Shown piece by piece: positions 52,251 to 61,025 of a DNA stretch of 64,000 nucleotides (its first letter is position 1; each line of letters opens with the position of its first letter). Origin of the DNA: JAVVHE01 sp038238915 (lineage in GTDB: Bacteria; Pseudomonadota; Alphaproteobacteria; Sphingomonadales; Sphingomonadaceae); contig JBBSFH010000006.1 of the NCBI GenBank assembly GCA_038238915.1, forward strand, positions 1-64,000. Direction: 5' to 3'. The notes beneath the pieces are model-generated. The model made no database searches, was not told the origin of the DNA, and saw only the letters and a program-made list of their open reading frames with translations. The position numbers and the translations under genes were made by a program.

Positions 52251-53759
52251 TCAATTCACCGGTGACCTTCTTCGATAACTCAGCGCCTCCGCGATATGCA
52301 CGCGCCCCACGCCATCGGCCCCGGCCAGATCGGCCAATGTCCGCGCCACCTTCAGCGTCCGGTGATACCCACGCGCCGAAAGCCGCAGCTTCTCCGCCGC
52401 CTGCACCAGCAGCTTGCGCCCCGCCTCGTCAGGCGTCGCCACGCGCTCCAATAACTTTCCGTCTGCCTCGGCGTTGGTCCGCACTCCCTCGCCCGCATAG
52501 CGCGCGGTCTGCAACGCACGCGCCGCGCCCACCCGCAGCGCAACGATGGCCGAGCTTTCGCATGGCGGCGGCGAGTGAAGGTCCGAAGCGCTGACCGGCT
52601 CCACCTCGATGTGCAGGTCGATCCGGTCGAGCAGCGGCCCCGATAGCCGCGACTGATAATCCCCCGCGCATTTGGGCGCACGCGCGCAGGCGCGCTCGGC
52701 GTCGGAGAGGTAGCCGCAGCGGCACGGGTTCATGGCTGCGATCAACTGGACACGCGCCGGATAGGTCACATGCGCCGCAGCCCGCGCCACGGTGACGTTC
52801 CCCGTCTCCAGCGGCTGCCGCAGCGCATCGAGCACGCCGCGCCCGAACTCGGGCAGCTCGTCCAGAAACAGCACGCCCAGATGCGCGAGGCTGATTTCGC
52901 CCGGCTTCGCCTTCATGCCGCCGCCCACCAACGCTGGCATCGACGCCGAATGGTGCGGTGCCCGGTACGGCCGCGCCCGGATCAGCCGCCCCTCGTCGAG
53001 CACCCCCGCCACGCTTGCCACCATCGAGACCTCCAGCGCTTCGCTTGGCGACAGATCGGGTAAAATTCCTGGCAATGCGGCTGCCAGCATCGATTTGCCC
53101 GCGCCGGGTGGCCCGCACATCAGGAGATTATGCCCGCCGGCTGCCGCGATCTCCAAAGCGCGCTTGGCAGTCTCCTGCCCTTTCACCTCGCACAGGTCCG
53201 GCCCGTAGGCGCGCCCGTTGGCGATCGCGCGCGTGGGCGGGGGGAGCACCTGCAATCCCTTCAGATGGTTGAGCAGCGCCAGCAGAGTGGGTGCAGCGAC
53301 CACGTCGATCGCTCCCGCCCACGCCGCCTCCCCGCCCTGCCCGCCCGGGCAGATCAGACCCTTGCCCAGCCCCGAAGCATGCAGTGCTGCCAGCAGCACA
53401 CCCGGCACCGGTGCCAGATCGCCATCGAGCCCGAGCTCGCCCACCACCACATAACCCGCCAACTGCTCGTCATCGACGATCCCCATCACGCTCAGCAGCC
53501 CGAGCGCGATCGGCAGATCGTAATGCGATCCCTCCTTGGGCAGGTCCGCTGGCGAAAGATTGACCGTGATCCGCTTGGGCGGCAGCGCGAGGCCCAGCGC
53601 GGAGAGGGTGGCACGCACGCGCTCGCGGCTTTCGCTCACCGCCTTGTCGGCGAGCCCCACCACGAAGAAATTGGGCTGGCCGCCCTGGATATGCACCTGC
53701 ACATCGACCGCACGGGCCTCCAGCCCCAGGTAGGCAACCGTAGCGACGTGCGCGACCAT
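52251..53759 (-). CDS. comM: YifB/ComM family Mg-chelatase-like AAA ATPase
   Basis: A 502-residue AAA+ protein. ComM is a helicase that promotes branch migration during natural transformation. An N-terminal Lon-like domain (about 1-170: HIQGGQPNFFVVGLADKAVSESRERV) is followed by the AAA+ ATPase with Walker A CGPPGAGKSMLAAALPG, Walker B VLFLDELPEF and the zinc-like insert CRCGYLSDAERACARAP. The C-terminal lid holds SARGYHRTLKVARTLADL. Full length is kept. A toxin-antitoxin pair follows directly. Confidence 0.95.
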   Translation of the reverse strand: MVAHVATVAYLGLEARAVDVQVHIQGGQPNFFVVGLADKAVSESRERVRATLSALGLALPPKRITVNLSPADLPKEGSHYDLPIALGLLSVMGIVDDEQLAGYVVVGELGLDGDLAPVPGVLLAALHASGLGKGLICPGGQGGEAAWAGAIDVVAAPTLLALLNHLKGLQVLPPPTRAIANGRAYGPDLCEVKGQETAKRALEIAAAGGHNLLMCGPPGAGKSMLAAALPGILPDLSPSEALEVSMVASVAGVLDEGRLIRARPYRAPHHSASMPALVGGGMKAKPGEISLAHLGVLFLDELPEFGRGVLDALRQPLETGNVTVARAAAHVTYPARVQLIAAMNPCRCGYLSDAERACARAPKCAGDYQSRLSGPLLDRIDLHIEVEPVSASDLHSPPPCESSAIVALRVGAARALQTARYAGEGVRTNAEADGKLLERVATPDEAGRKLLVQAAEKLRLSARGYHRTLKVARTLADLAGADGVGRVHIAEALSYRRRSPVN

Positions 53760-53897
53760 GAATACACCGCTCCCCGAACCGCTGCGGTTTAGGCGCGACG
53801 CGATTCGAGCGTGAGGGAGGGGTTAACGCCTCCTAAGCATCGCGCGCACCGCAAGTGCCCCGAGGCCGATCGCGACACCATCGACGCCACCGTGACA

Positions 53898-53926
53898 TTG
53901 ACATCTCGCCCGATAAGCCGCTATCC
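53898..53926 (+). promoter_or_regulatory. Promoter of rpmH
   Basis: A perfect -35 TTGACA (53898-53903) and -10 CTATCC (53921-53926) with a 17-base spacer. The transcript would start near 53933, leaving about 60 bases of leader. It probably drives rpmH-rnpA and genes beyond. Confidence 0.65.
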
Positions 53927-53994
53927 GGCCCGGCTTGAAGCGCCCTCGGGGAATCCCGCGCGTGGCGTATGACGAGCACCCAAGGGCCCGATAG

Positions 53995-54129
53995 ATGAAG
54001 CGCACCTACCAACCCAGCCGCCTGCGGCGCAAACGCAAGCACGGCTTTCGCGAGCGCAGCGCCACCACCGGCGGCCGCAAGGTTCTGGCCGCGCGGCGCG
54101 CGCGTGGCCGCAAGAAGCTCAGCGCCTGA
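53995..54129 (+). CDS. rpmH: 50S ribosomal protein L34
   Basis: A 44-residue, highly basic ribosomal protein starting MKRTYQPSRLRRKRKHGF and ending in GRKKLSA, as in essentially all bacteria. It begins the conserved rpmH-rnpA-yidD-yidC cluster. Its stop overlaps the apparent start region of rnpA. Confidence 0.97.
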   Translation: MKRTYQPSRLRRKRKHGFRERSATTGGRKVLAARRARGRKKLSA

Positions 54130-54470
54130 GCGACCCTTCGGGCATTCCCCGCCTTACCCGCCGTTCCGATTTCGTCGTGGCCAATGGCGGGGGCAGGGTT
54201 GCTACACCGGGGTTCGTACTCCTCGCGCGCAAGCGCGGCGACGGCGATGCATCGGTCCGCGTCGGCTTCACGGTCTCGAGGAAGAACGGCAACGCGGTCG
54301 CCCGCAACCGCCTCAAGCGTCGGCTACGGGCGCTGGTGCGCGATCTGTTGCCCACGAGCGGCGTTCCTGGCGCCGATCATGTGCTCATCGGCCGCCCTCC
54401 CGGCATCGCGCGCGATTTTGCGACGATGCGCGTCGATCTCGCGCGCGCGCTGAAGCGATTGGGGGCGTAG
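54126..54470 (+). CDS. rnpA: Ribonuclease P protein component
   Basis: The protein subunit of RNase P, which matures tRNA 5' ends. The family core is clear: PRLTRRSDFVVANGG, ATPGFVLLARKRG, and the RNR signature RVGFTVSRKNGNAVARNRLKRRLRALV. No ATG, GTG or TTG lies before the conserved LTRRSDF segment. The first standard codon is GTG 54177, which would remove that helix. A CTG at 54126 overlapping the rpmH stop (CTGA) is used here, giving 114 residues; ATT at 54144 is an alternative. The end is certain, the start is not. Confidence 0.85.
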   Translation: MSDPSGIPRLTRRSDFVVANGGGRVATPGFVLLARKRGDGDASVRVGFTVSRKNGNAVARNRLKRRLRALVRDLLPTSGVPGADHVLIGRPPGIARDFATMRVDLARALKRLGA

Positions 54471-54533
54471 TCCCGTGGCCCTCGACCTGGTCATGCCTGT
54501 TCCTGGCATGACAAATCTGGAAGGTGACCTTAT

Positions 54534-54809
54534 TTGTTGCGAGTGCCTGCCAAGACCAGTCAACGCTTCGGCAAGCTCAACGCGTTCGCATCCAGACTAC
54601 CCATAGCCCTGATCCGCCTCTATCAATACACGCTTTCCCCCGTACTGCCGCGCAACTGCCGTTACCATCCCACCTGTTCGGTCTACGCGATCGAGGCGCT
54701 GCACCGTCACGGAGTAGCGCGCGGTGGCTGGCTCGCGCTAAGGCGCATCCTCAGGTGCCACCCGTGGGGCGGCCAAGGCTATGATCCCGTGCCCGAAAGG
54801 CTCCCGTGA
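54534..54809 (+). CDS. yidD: Membrane protein insertion efficiency factor YidD
   Basis: A 91-residue membrane-peripheral protein that aids YidC-dependent insertion. The family core IRLYQYTLSPVLPRNCRYHP with PTCSVYAIEALHRHG, and the C-terminal GGWLALRRILRCHPWGGQGYDPVP, is complete. Consecutive TTG codons at 54534 and 54537 are preceded by AAGGTGA; TTG 54534 is used. Its stop overlaps the yidC start. Confidence 0.93.
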   Translation: MLRVPAKTSQRFGKLNAFASRLPIALIRLYQYTLSPVLPRNCRYHPTCSVYAIEALHRHGVARGGWLALRRILRCHPWGGQGYDPVPERLP

Positions 54810-56506
54810 ACAACGATACGCGCAATCTGATCGTGGCCGTGATCCTCTCGGTGCTGGTCTTCGTCGGCTGGGGCTTCGTCCAGCGGACGTATTTCCCGAC
54901 TGTCGCCGCGCCCCCCGCCACCCAGATCGCGGGCGGCAAGACGACGGTGCTCCCGGCCCCGGGCGCGCAGCCGACGATCCCGGGCGCGGCTGCACCGGCG
55001 GTGACGCAGGACCGCGCGGCGACGATCGCGGGCACGCCGCGCGTGGCGATCCGGACGCCGCTGGTGACCGGATCGATCAATCTGGCGGGCGCGCGCATCG
55101 ATGATCTGACGCTGATCAAGTATAAAGAAACGATCGCAAAGACTTCCCCCAATATCCGCCTGTTCTCACCCTCGGGAACGCCCGGCGCGGCGTTCGCGCA
55201 ATTCGGGTTTACCGGGCCCGGCGCGCCCGCTCCGGACGCGCGCTGGACCGCGAGTGCCGCCACACTCGCCCCCGGACAGCCGGTCACGCTCAGCGCTCCG
55301 GCGGTGAACGGCGCGCAGTTCCAGATCGTGTTTTCGGTCGCGGATGATTATCTGATCCGGATCGATCACCGGATCGTCAACACCGGTACCGCCGCAGTCG
55401 CCGCGCGCCCCTACAGCCTCGTCACACGCACCGGCGAAAGCCCTGACAAATCGGGCTTTACAGCCTTCTTCGGCCCGACCGCGATCATCGACGGGCACAT
55501 TGATCACCAGAGCTGGAGCGATGTCGTCAAGGCACCAAACCAGACGGTTGCCTACACCGGCAAAGGCTGGCTCGGCTTCGCGGAGAAATACTGGCTGACC
55601 GCGCTCGCCCCCGATCCCGCCGCTCAGGTCGATGCCAGCTTCAAGCACGGCGGTGCGGATCTGTTTCAGGCCGATGTCGCCCCACCGCCGCTGGTCGCAG
55701 CACCCGGACAGACCGCGAGCCACACGGGTTACGTCTTCGCGGGTGCCAAGGAAGTCGATACGCTTCAGCGCATCGGCAGCAGGTTCGGGATCGTCCAGTT
55801 TGATAATGCGATCGACTGGGGCTGGTTCAGGATCATCGCCAAGCCAATCTTCTCGCTGCTCGATTGGTTGTTCAAACTGACGGGTAATTTCGGGCTCGCG
55901 ATCATCGGCCTCGTGGTGATCCTGAAAATGCTGCTGTTCCCGATCGCGGCCAAACAATATCATTCGATGGCTAAAATGCGCGTGCTGGGGCCGAAGCTGA
56001 AGGAGCTGCAGGCGCGCCACAAGGAGGACAAGCCTCGCCTGCAGACCGAGATGATGGAGTTTTACAAGCGCGAAAAGGTCAATCCGGTTGGGGGATGTTT
56101 GCCGACTCTCGTACAGATCCCGATCTTTTTCGCACTCTACAAGACATTGCTGGTCACAATCGAGATGCGTCACCAACCCTTCGTCGCGTGGATACGCGAC
56201 CTGTCTTCCCCCGATCCGCTCACCCCGGTGAACCTGTTCGGCCTGCTACCGTTTACGCCGCCGCATCAGATCGCAATCGGTATCCTGCCGATCCTGCTCG
56301 GCGTGACCATGTACATCCAGCAGAAGCAGAACCCGCCCTCGCCCGATCCGGCACAGGCGCAGATCTTTGCGTTCATGCCGTGGGTGTTCATGTTCATCAT
56401 GGCGCCGTTTGCGGCGGGACTTCAGCTTTACTGGGCGACGAACAACACCCTCACCATCCTCCAGCAATTCTGGTTCAAGCGTAAGGAACGCGTGGTCGCC
56501 AAATGA
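54806..56506 (+). CDS. yidC: Membrane protein insertase YidC
   Basis: A 566-residue insertase that places proteins in the inner membrane alone or with Sec. An N-terminal membrane helix (LIVAVILSVLVFVGWGFVQ) is followed by a large periplasmic domain (about 60-340). The conserved insertase core has five helices (about 350-560), with the hydrophilic-groove arginine near FPIAAKQYHSMAKMRVL and VNPVGGCLPTLVQIPIFFALY. It starts with GTG 54806 (GTGA overlap with yidD) and overlaps engB at its end. Confidence 0.96.
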   Translation: MNNDTRNLIVAVILSVLVFVGWGFVQRTYFPTVAAPPATQIAGGKTTVLPAPGAQPTIPGAAAPAVTQDRAATIAGTPRVAIRTPLVTGSINLAGARIDDLTLIKYKETIAKTSPNIRLFSPSGTPGAAFAQFGFTGPGAPAPDARWTASAATLAPGQPVTLSAPAVNGAQFQIVFSVADDYLIRIDHRIVNTGTAAVAARPYSLVTRTGESPDKSGFTAFFGPTAIIDGHIDHQSWSDVVKAPNQTVAYTGKGWLGFAEKYWLTALAPDPAAQVDASFKHGGADLFQADVAPPPLVAAPGQTASHTGYVFAGAKEVDTLQRIGSRFGIVQFDNAIDWGWFRIIAKPIFSLLDWLFKLTGNFGLAIIGLVVILKMLLFPIAAKQYHSMAKMRVLGPKLKELQARHKEDKPRLQTEMMEFYKREKVNPVGGCLPTLVQIPIFFALYKTLLVTIEMRHQPFVAWIRDLSSPDPLTPVNLFGLLPFTPPHQIAIGILPILLGVTMYIQQKQNPPSPDPAQAQIFAFMPWVFMFIMAPFAAGLQLYWATNNTLTILQQFWFKRKERVVAK

Positions 56507-57147
56507 CCGATGAAGACGAGCGCGCCGCGCGGATCGAGGCGGCGCGCAAGCTGTTCGCCGGGCCGGTGGGCTTCCGACTGTCTGCCCCCGCGCTCGAATT
56601 CCTGCCGCCGATGGACCTGCCCGAGGTCGCCTTCGCGGGCCGATCCAATGTGGGGAAATCCACGCTGCTGAACGCGCTCACCGGGCGGAGCGGCCTCGCG
56701 CGTGCATCGAACACGCCGGGGCGCACGCAGGAACTGAACATTTTCGAGGTCGGCGATCCGCCAACGCTGCGCCTTGTCGATATGCCCGGCTATGGTTTCG
56801 CCGAAGCCCCCAAGGACATCGTGCGCCAGTGGCAGCGTCTGGTGAACGATTACCTGCGCGGCCGCCCCACCTTGCGCCGCGTGCTGCTGCTGATCGACAG
56901 TCGCCACGGCTTCAAGGATATCGACCGCGAGGTCATGACGATGCTCGACAAGGCCGCCGTCAGCTATCAGGTCGTGCTGACCAAGCTCGATAAGCTCAAG
57001 CCCGCTGCGGCTGCCGCAGTCCACGCCGCCACCGTCGAGGAGGCGCGCAAGCACGTTGCCGCGCACCCCGATCTGCTCGCCACCAGCGCGGACAAGGGTG
57101 AGGGGATCGCCGAACTGCGCGCCGCCGTGCTGGCAGCAGCGGGCTGA
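56503..57147 (+). CDS. engB: Ribosome biogenesis GTPase EngB/YsxC
   Basis: A 214-residue GTPase needed for assembly of the large ribosomal subunit. G1 is FAGRSNVGKSTLLNAL, G2 lies in the NTPGRTQELNIF segment, G3 is DMPGYGFAEAP and G4 is LTKLDKLKP. The ATG overlaps the yidC stop (ATGA). It is the usual neighbour of yidC in alphaproteobacteria. Confidence 0.96.
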   Translation: MTDEDERAARIEAARKLFAGPVGFRLSAPALEFLPPMDLPEVAFAGRSNVGKSTLLNALTGRSGLARASNTPGRTQELNIFEVGDPPTLRLVDMPGYGFAEAPKDIVRQWQRLVNDYLRGRPTLRRVLLLIDSRHGFKDIDREVMTMLDKAAVSYQVVLTKLDKLKPAAAAAVHAATVEEARKHVAAHPDLLATSADKGEGIAELRAAVLAAAG

Positions 57148-57153
57148 AGCCAG

Positions 57154-58062
57154 TCAGCGGCGGGGGACGGCCGCGCGCCGCAACCGATCGTTGATCGCCA
57201 CGCCGATCCCGTGTTCGGGAATGGGCGCAACCGCGATCCCCGCGCGGCCGGTCGCTTGCGCGAAGTGGAGCAGATCGAACAGGCGCGCGGCCGCCTCGAC
57301 CAGATCGCCCTTAGCCGAAAGCGTCGCGTCGCCGTGCACGTCGCCGAAACCGAGCAGATATTCGTCCGCCCCAGCCTCGGTCGCATTCAGCCGCACCGGC
57401 TGCGCGGGCGCATAATGGCTCGCCATCTGTCCGGGTGCGACGATGCCCGCGCCGGGCGCTGCGAGCGGAGTGCCGAGCGCATCCGCTGCGATCGCGCCGG
57501 GACGAAGCAAGGTCGCCGCGCCACCGGACACGCCGATGATCGTCGATTCCACGCCCCATCGGCACGGCCCGCCATCGAGCACTGGCGCATCCAGCGTCAC
57601 ATGTTCGGCGCGCGTGGGGGATAGTCCGCCCGAGCGATTGGCCGAAGGCGCGACCACCGCACGCCCCAGTCCCGCGATCACCGCCTGCGCCACCGTATGC
57701 GCGGGCGCGCGCACCGCCAGCGTGGGCAGCCCGGCGCGCGCGAGCGCCGCCACGGGTGCGTCGGCCAGCACTGGCAGCACCAGCGTCAGCGGTCCGGGCC
57801 AGAAGCGTGCCATCAGCAGGGCAGCGAGCGGTTCTATCGTCACCAGCTCTGCCGCCATCCCGGCCCCGCTCACATGCGCGATCAGAGGGTTGAATACGGG
57901 GCGATCTTTGGCCGCGAACACGCGGGCCACCGCTTGCGGGTTCGCCGCATCTGCCGCCAACCCGTAGACTGTCTCGGTCGGCAAGGCGACGATGCCACCC
58001 GCGCGCAGGATCGAAACCGCATAAGCGATCCCGGCTTCGTCGCCGGTCAGGCGTTCGCTCAA
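57154..58062 (-). CDS. Threonylcarbamoyl-AMP synthase (Sua5/YrdC type)
   Basis: A 302-residue enzyme that makes threonylcarbamoyl-AMP for the t6A modification of tRNAs reading ANN codons. The YrdC domain (about 10-195) has RAGGIVALPTETVYGLAADA, KDRPVFNPLIAHV and SANRSGGLSPTRAEHV. The Sua5-specific C-terminal domain (about 215-302) has PGQMASHYAPAQPVRLN. TTG 58062 overlaps the stop of the GntR gene by four bases, so they are translationally coupled. Confidence 0.93.
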   Translation of the reverse strand: MSERLTGDEAGIAYAVSILRAGGIVALPTETVYGLAADAANPQAVARVFAAKDRPVFNPLIAHVSGAGMAAELVTIEPLAALLMARFWPGPLTLVLPVLADAPVAALARAGLPTLAVRAPAHTVAQAVIAGLGRAVVAPSANRSGGLSPTRAEHVTLDAPVLDGGPCRWGVESTIIGVSGGAATLLRPGAIAADALGTPLAAPGAGIVAPGQMASHYAPAQPVRLNATEAGADEYLLGFGDVHGDATLSAKGDLVEAAARLFDLLHFAQATGRAGIAVAPIPEHGIGVAINDRLRRAAVPRR

Positions 58063-58400
58063 GCGTCCGCGAACAGATCGATCGGCGACAGGCCGAGCCG
58101 CTCGATGTGCGCCCGCACGCGCGGCCATTCCTCGGCGAGGAACGCGCGCCGCTCGCTCGCCATCAGCCGCTCGCGCGCACCGGGCGCGACATACAGCCCG
58201 ACGCCCTTCTTCGCCGCCACCAGCCCCGCCGCCTGCAAATCCTGATACGCCTTGGACACCGTCAGCGGATTGACCGCCTCCGCCCCCGCGAGCGCGCGCA
58301 CCGAAGGCAGTGGGGCATCGCCGCCGAAGCTGCCATCGAGGATCCCCGCGACGATGCCATCACGGATGCGCAGGTAGATGGGCGGGCCGGGTTGGCGCAT
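58059..58400 (-). CDS. GntR-family regulator, YtrA-like
   Basis: A 113-residue regulator consisting mostly of the winged-helix domain (QPGPPIYLRIRDGIVAGILDG and LPSVRALAGAEAVNPLTVSKAYQDLQ). The short tail without a ligand domain is the YtrA subgroup, which usually controls adjacent membrane or transport genes. Here it is coupled to the Sua5-type gene and divergent from nothing, so its target is unclear. Confidence 0.88.
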   Translation of the reverse strand: MRQPGPPIYLRIRDGIVAGILDGSFGGDAPLPSVRALAGAEAVNPLTVSKAYQDLQAAGLVAAKKGVGLYVAPGARERLMASERRAFLAEEWPRVRAHIERLGLSPIDLFADA

Positions 58401-58432
58401 GACTGTCTCATGCGGGTGGGACAGCCCCTACG

Positions 58433-59026
58433 TCAAGCTGTGTGTTGCAAACCCCATACGCGCACGACATCGCGCAGTGCCGGACGGGGTCGCTCCTCGA
58501 GCTCGCGCGCGGGTGTGCCGAGGAAAACGAACCCCGCCACGCGCCCGCCCGGCTCGCCACCCAGCGCGTCGTAGACGCCCGGTGAATAGGCCGCCCAGCC
58601 GGTAAGCCAGCCGCCGGTATATCCCGATGCGGTCGCGGCGATCAGCAGGTTGAGGCACGCGGCACCCGCGCTCATCTCCTGTTCCCAGACCGGGATCTTG
58701 TGCGCGCGATCGGGCGTGCTCAGCACCGCGATCAGCGCGGGCGCCTGCAATGCGAACTCGTGCAGCTTGGCGCGTTCCTTGTCGTCCGCCGCACCGCCCT
58801 CGGCCAGCCACGCGCGGTCGATCACCACGGCAAATGCGTCTCGCGCATCGGCGGGGATCGTGACGAACCGCCACGGTCCGATCTTCCCATGATCGGGGAC
58901 GCGCGCGGCGGCCGCAAGGATCCTCTCCAGCTCCGCGTCGGTTGGCCCGGGTGCGATCATGTCGCGGGGTTTGCCCGAGCGGCGCGTGAGCAGCAGGCCG
59001 AGCGTGGTCGATCGATCGTTCAGCAT
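58433..59026 (-). CDS. Nitroreductase family protein (YdjA-like)
   Basis: A 197-residue FMN-dependent oxidoreductase. The FMN-binding start RRSGKPRDMIAPGPTDAEL and PDHGKIGPWRFVTI are typical of small NAD(P)H nitroreductases such as YdjA; GYTGGWLTGWAAYSP lines the flavin site. The natural substrate of such enzymes is often unknown. ATG 59026 (MLNDRSTT) is used; the frame is open 12 codons further. Confidence 0.88.
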   Translation of the reverse strand: MLNDRSTTLGLLLTRRSGKPRDMIAPGPTDAELERILAAAARVPDHGKIGPWRFVTIPADARDAFAVVIDRAWLAEGGAADDKERAKLHEFALQAPALIAVLSTPDRAHKIPVWEQEMSAGAACLNLLIAATASGYTGGWLTGWAAYSPGVYDALGGEPGGRVAGFVFLGTPARELEERPRPALRDVVRVWGLQHTA

Positions 59027-59124
59027 GGGGGCGCATCTAGGCTTGCGCACGGCACTTCCCAACCCCGCGCGAACGCGCCTACACGTCGCGCCCTAAGGCC
59101 GAACGGCCACGAGGGAAGACGTTC

Positions 59125-60909
59125 ATGGTTCCAACCGACGCCGATGCCACTCTGAACGGCCCAGCCGTGCCGCCCGCCGACGACGCGAGCTGGTTTGGCC
59201 ACCCGCGCCAGCTTGCGCGGCTGTTCACCACCGAAATGTGGGAGCGCTTCGGCTTCTACGGGATGCGCGCGCTGCTGGTGCTGTATCTCACCAAGCATTT
59301 CATCTTCAGCGATGAAGCGGCGGGCGGCATGTACGGCGCGTACATGAGCCTCGTTTACTTGACGCCCTTCATCGGTGGCATCATCGCGGACAGGTATCTC
59401 GGATCAAAACGCGCGGTGAAGTTCGGCGCGATCGTGATGTGTCTGGGATATTTCACGCTGTGCTTCGGCGGCGAGAACGCGAAGCCGTATGCCGAGTTCG
59501 ACGGCGCGCGCCATGTCGTCACGATCGAGAAGGCCAGCGATGGCGACGCGCGCTACGTGATGGACCATGGCGCGCGGCTACGCGTCCACGGCAAAACCGA
59601 CGGTTCGGTGGAGCTGCTGAGCGCGGACGGAACGCCCTCGCGCACGCTGGGCGCAGCCGACTTCAAATCGGGGGCAGAGCGCTCGCCGATGTTCCTCGCC
59701 ATCATGCTCGTCGCTTTGTCGATGGTCGTCATCGGCAACGGCTTCTTCAAGGCGAATGTGGCCACCATGGTGGGCGCGCTCTACGCGAAAGGCGATCGGC
59801 GGCGCGACGCGGGGTTTACGATCTTCTACATGGGGATCAATCTCGGCTCGATCCTGAGCCAGCTCGCCTGTCCGCTGCTCGCCGACCTGTACGGCTGGTG
59901 GGCGGGATTCGGGCTGGCGGCGGCGGGGATGCTGGTCTCGTGGGCGCTGGTACAGTTCGATGGCGGGCGGTTGGCCAACGTGGGTAACCCGCCACCGCGC
60001 GAGGGTCGCGATCCGCTGCCCATGATCGCGCTCGCTACTGCGGGAGCGGTGGGGGTAGCGTACCTGCTGTTCCAGAACACGCTGGCCGCCCCGCCGCACG
60101 CGGCCGGGCAGGGCATCGTCGGCTATATCATGGGGCTGACGGTGTTGGGGAAAGCGCTGTTCTTCACCTTCCTCGCCGCGGTGATCGGTATCCCCATCTG
60201 GTCTGCGCGCGTCGGCACGCGCGCGGAGGGGCAGATGATGCTGGCGGCGACCGTCCTCATCGTCTTCAACGTCACCTTCTGGACCTTGTTCGAGCAGGCG
60301 GGATCGAGCCTCACCCTCTTTGCCGATCGCAACACCAACCTCAGCGTCTTCGGCCTGTTCACGCTCTCGGCTGGCCAGACCCAGTTCTTCAACGCGTTCT
60401 TCATCGTCGCGCTTGCACCGGTGTTCAGCGCGATGTGGATCGGGCTTGCCAAGCGCGGGCTGGAACCCGGCATCCCGGTCAAGTTCGGCATCGCGCTGAT
60501 CGGGGTGGGCCTGGGCTTCCTCGTGCTCGTGTGGGGGACGCATTTCGCCGGGCCGGACTTCAAGGTGGCGATCTGGTGGCTGGCGCTCCTGTATCTGATC
60601 CACTCGGTCGCCGAACTGCTCATCTCGCCCGTGGGCCTCAGCATGATCACCAAGCTGTCGATCGGACGCGTGGTCGGCATGATGATGGGAATGTGGTATC
60701 TTTCGATCTCGATGGCGCAATATATCGGCGGCGCGATCGCGCAGGTGGCGAGCGTGGCGACCGTGGGTGGCGAGGTGACCAATCCGCACCTCAGCCTCGA
60801 AACCTACGCGGGCGTGTTCCACACGATCGGGCTGGTTGCGCTGGGCGTCGGCGCGTTGCTGCTGGCGATTTCACCCATCATCAAGAAATGGATGCACGGC
60901 GTTAACTAG
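59125..60909 (+). CDS. Proton-dependent oligopeptide transporter (POT)
   Basis: A 594-residue MFS-type peptide:H+ symporter with 12 or more membrane helices. The family motifs are the ExxERF sequence in TEMWERFGFYGMRALL (residues 37-42) and FYMGINLGSILSQL. An unusual soluble insert of about 70 residues (about 115-185) lies between helices 3 and 4, on the predicted periplasmic side. GGGAAG lies before the ATG. It probably imports di- and tripeptides. Confidence 0.93.
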   Translation: MVPTDADATLNGPAVPPADDASWFGHPRQLARLFTTEMWERFGFYGMRALLVLYLTKHFIFSDEAAGGMYGAYMSLVYLTPFIGGIIADRYLGSKRAVKFGAIVMCLGYFTLCFGGENAKPYAEFDGARHVVTIEKASDGDARYVMDHGARLRVHGKTDGSVELLSADGTPSRTLGAADFKSGAERSPMFLAIMLVALSMVVIGNGFFKANVATMVGALYAKGDRRRDAGFTIFYMGINLGSILSQLACPLLADLYGWWAGFGLAAAGMLVSWALVQFDGGRLANVGNPPPREGRDPLPMIALATAGAVGVAYLLFQNTLAAPPHAAGQGIVGYIMGLTVLGKALFFTFLAAVIGIPIWSARVGTRAEGQMMLAATVLIVFNVTFWTLFEQAGSSLTLFADRNTNLSVFGLFTLSAGQTQFFNAFFIVALAPVFSAMWIGLAKRGLEPGIPVKFGIALIGVGLGFLVLVWGTHFAGPDFKVAIWWLALLYLIHSVAELLISPVGLSMITKLSIGRVVGMMMGMWYLSISMAQYIGGAIAQVASVATVGGEVTNPHLSLETYAGVFHTIGLVALGVGALLLAISPIIKKWMHGVN

Positions 60910-60930
60910 GCGTTGCGCCCCAGCAACGCC
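60909..60930 (+). terminator. Hairpin after the POT transporter gene
   Basis: GGCGTTGC and GCAACGCC form an 8-bp perfect stem with a 6-base loop, starting at the stop codon. There is no clear T-run, so termination strength is uncertain. Confidence 0.45.
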
Positions 60931-61025
60931 GCGCCGGTTACCGGCTGGATTTAACGCGCGCGCCTTGTGTCCACCGCGCGTCTAACGCAACAGTCAATGC
61001 CGGAATAAAGCCGAGGGGCAGAGCG

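Noticed and set aside
53823..54005. Minus-strand frame upstream of comM and rpmH
   Set aside because: It overlaps the rpmH promoter and has no ribosome site or family resemblance.
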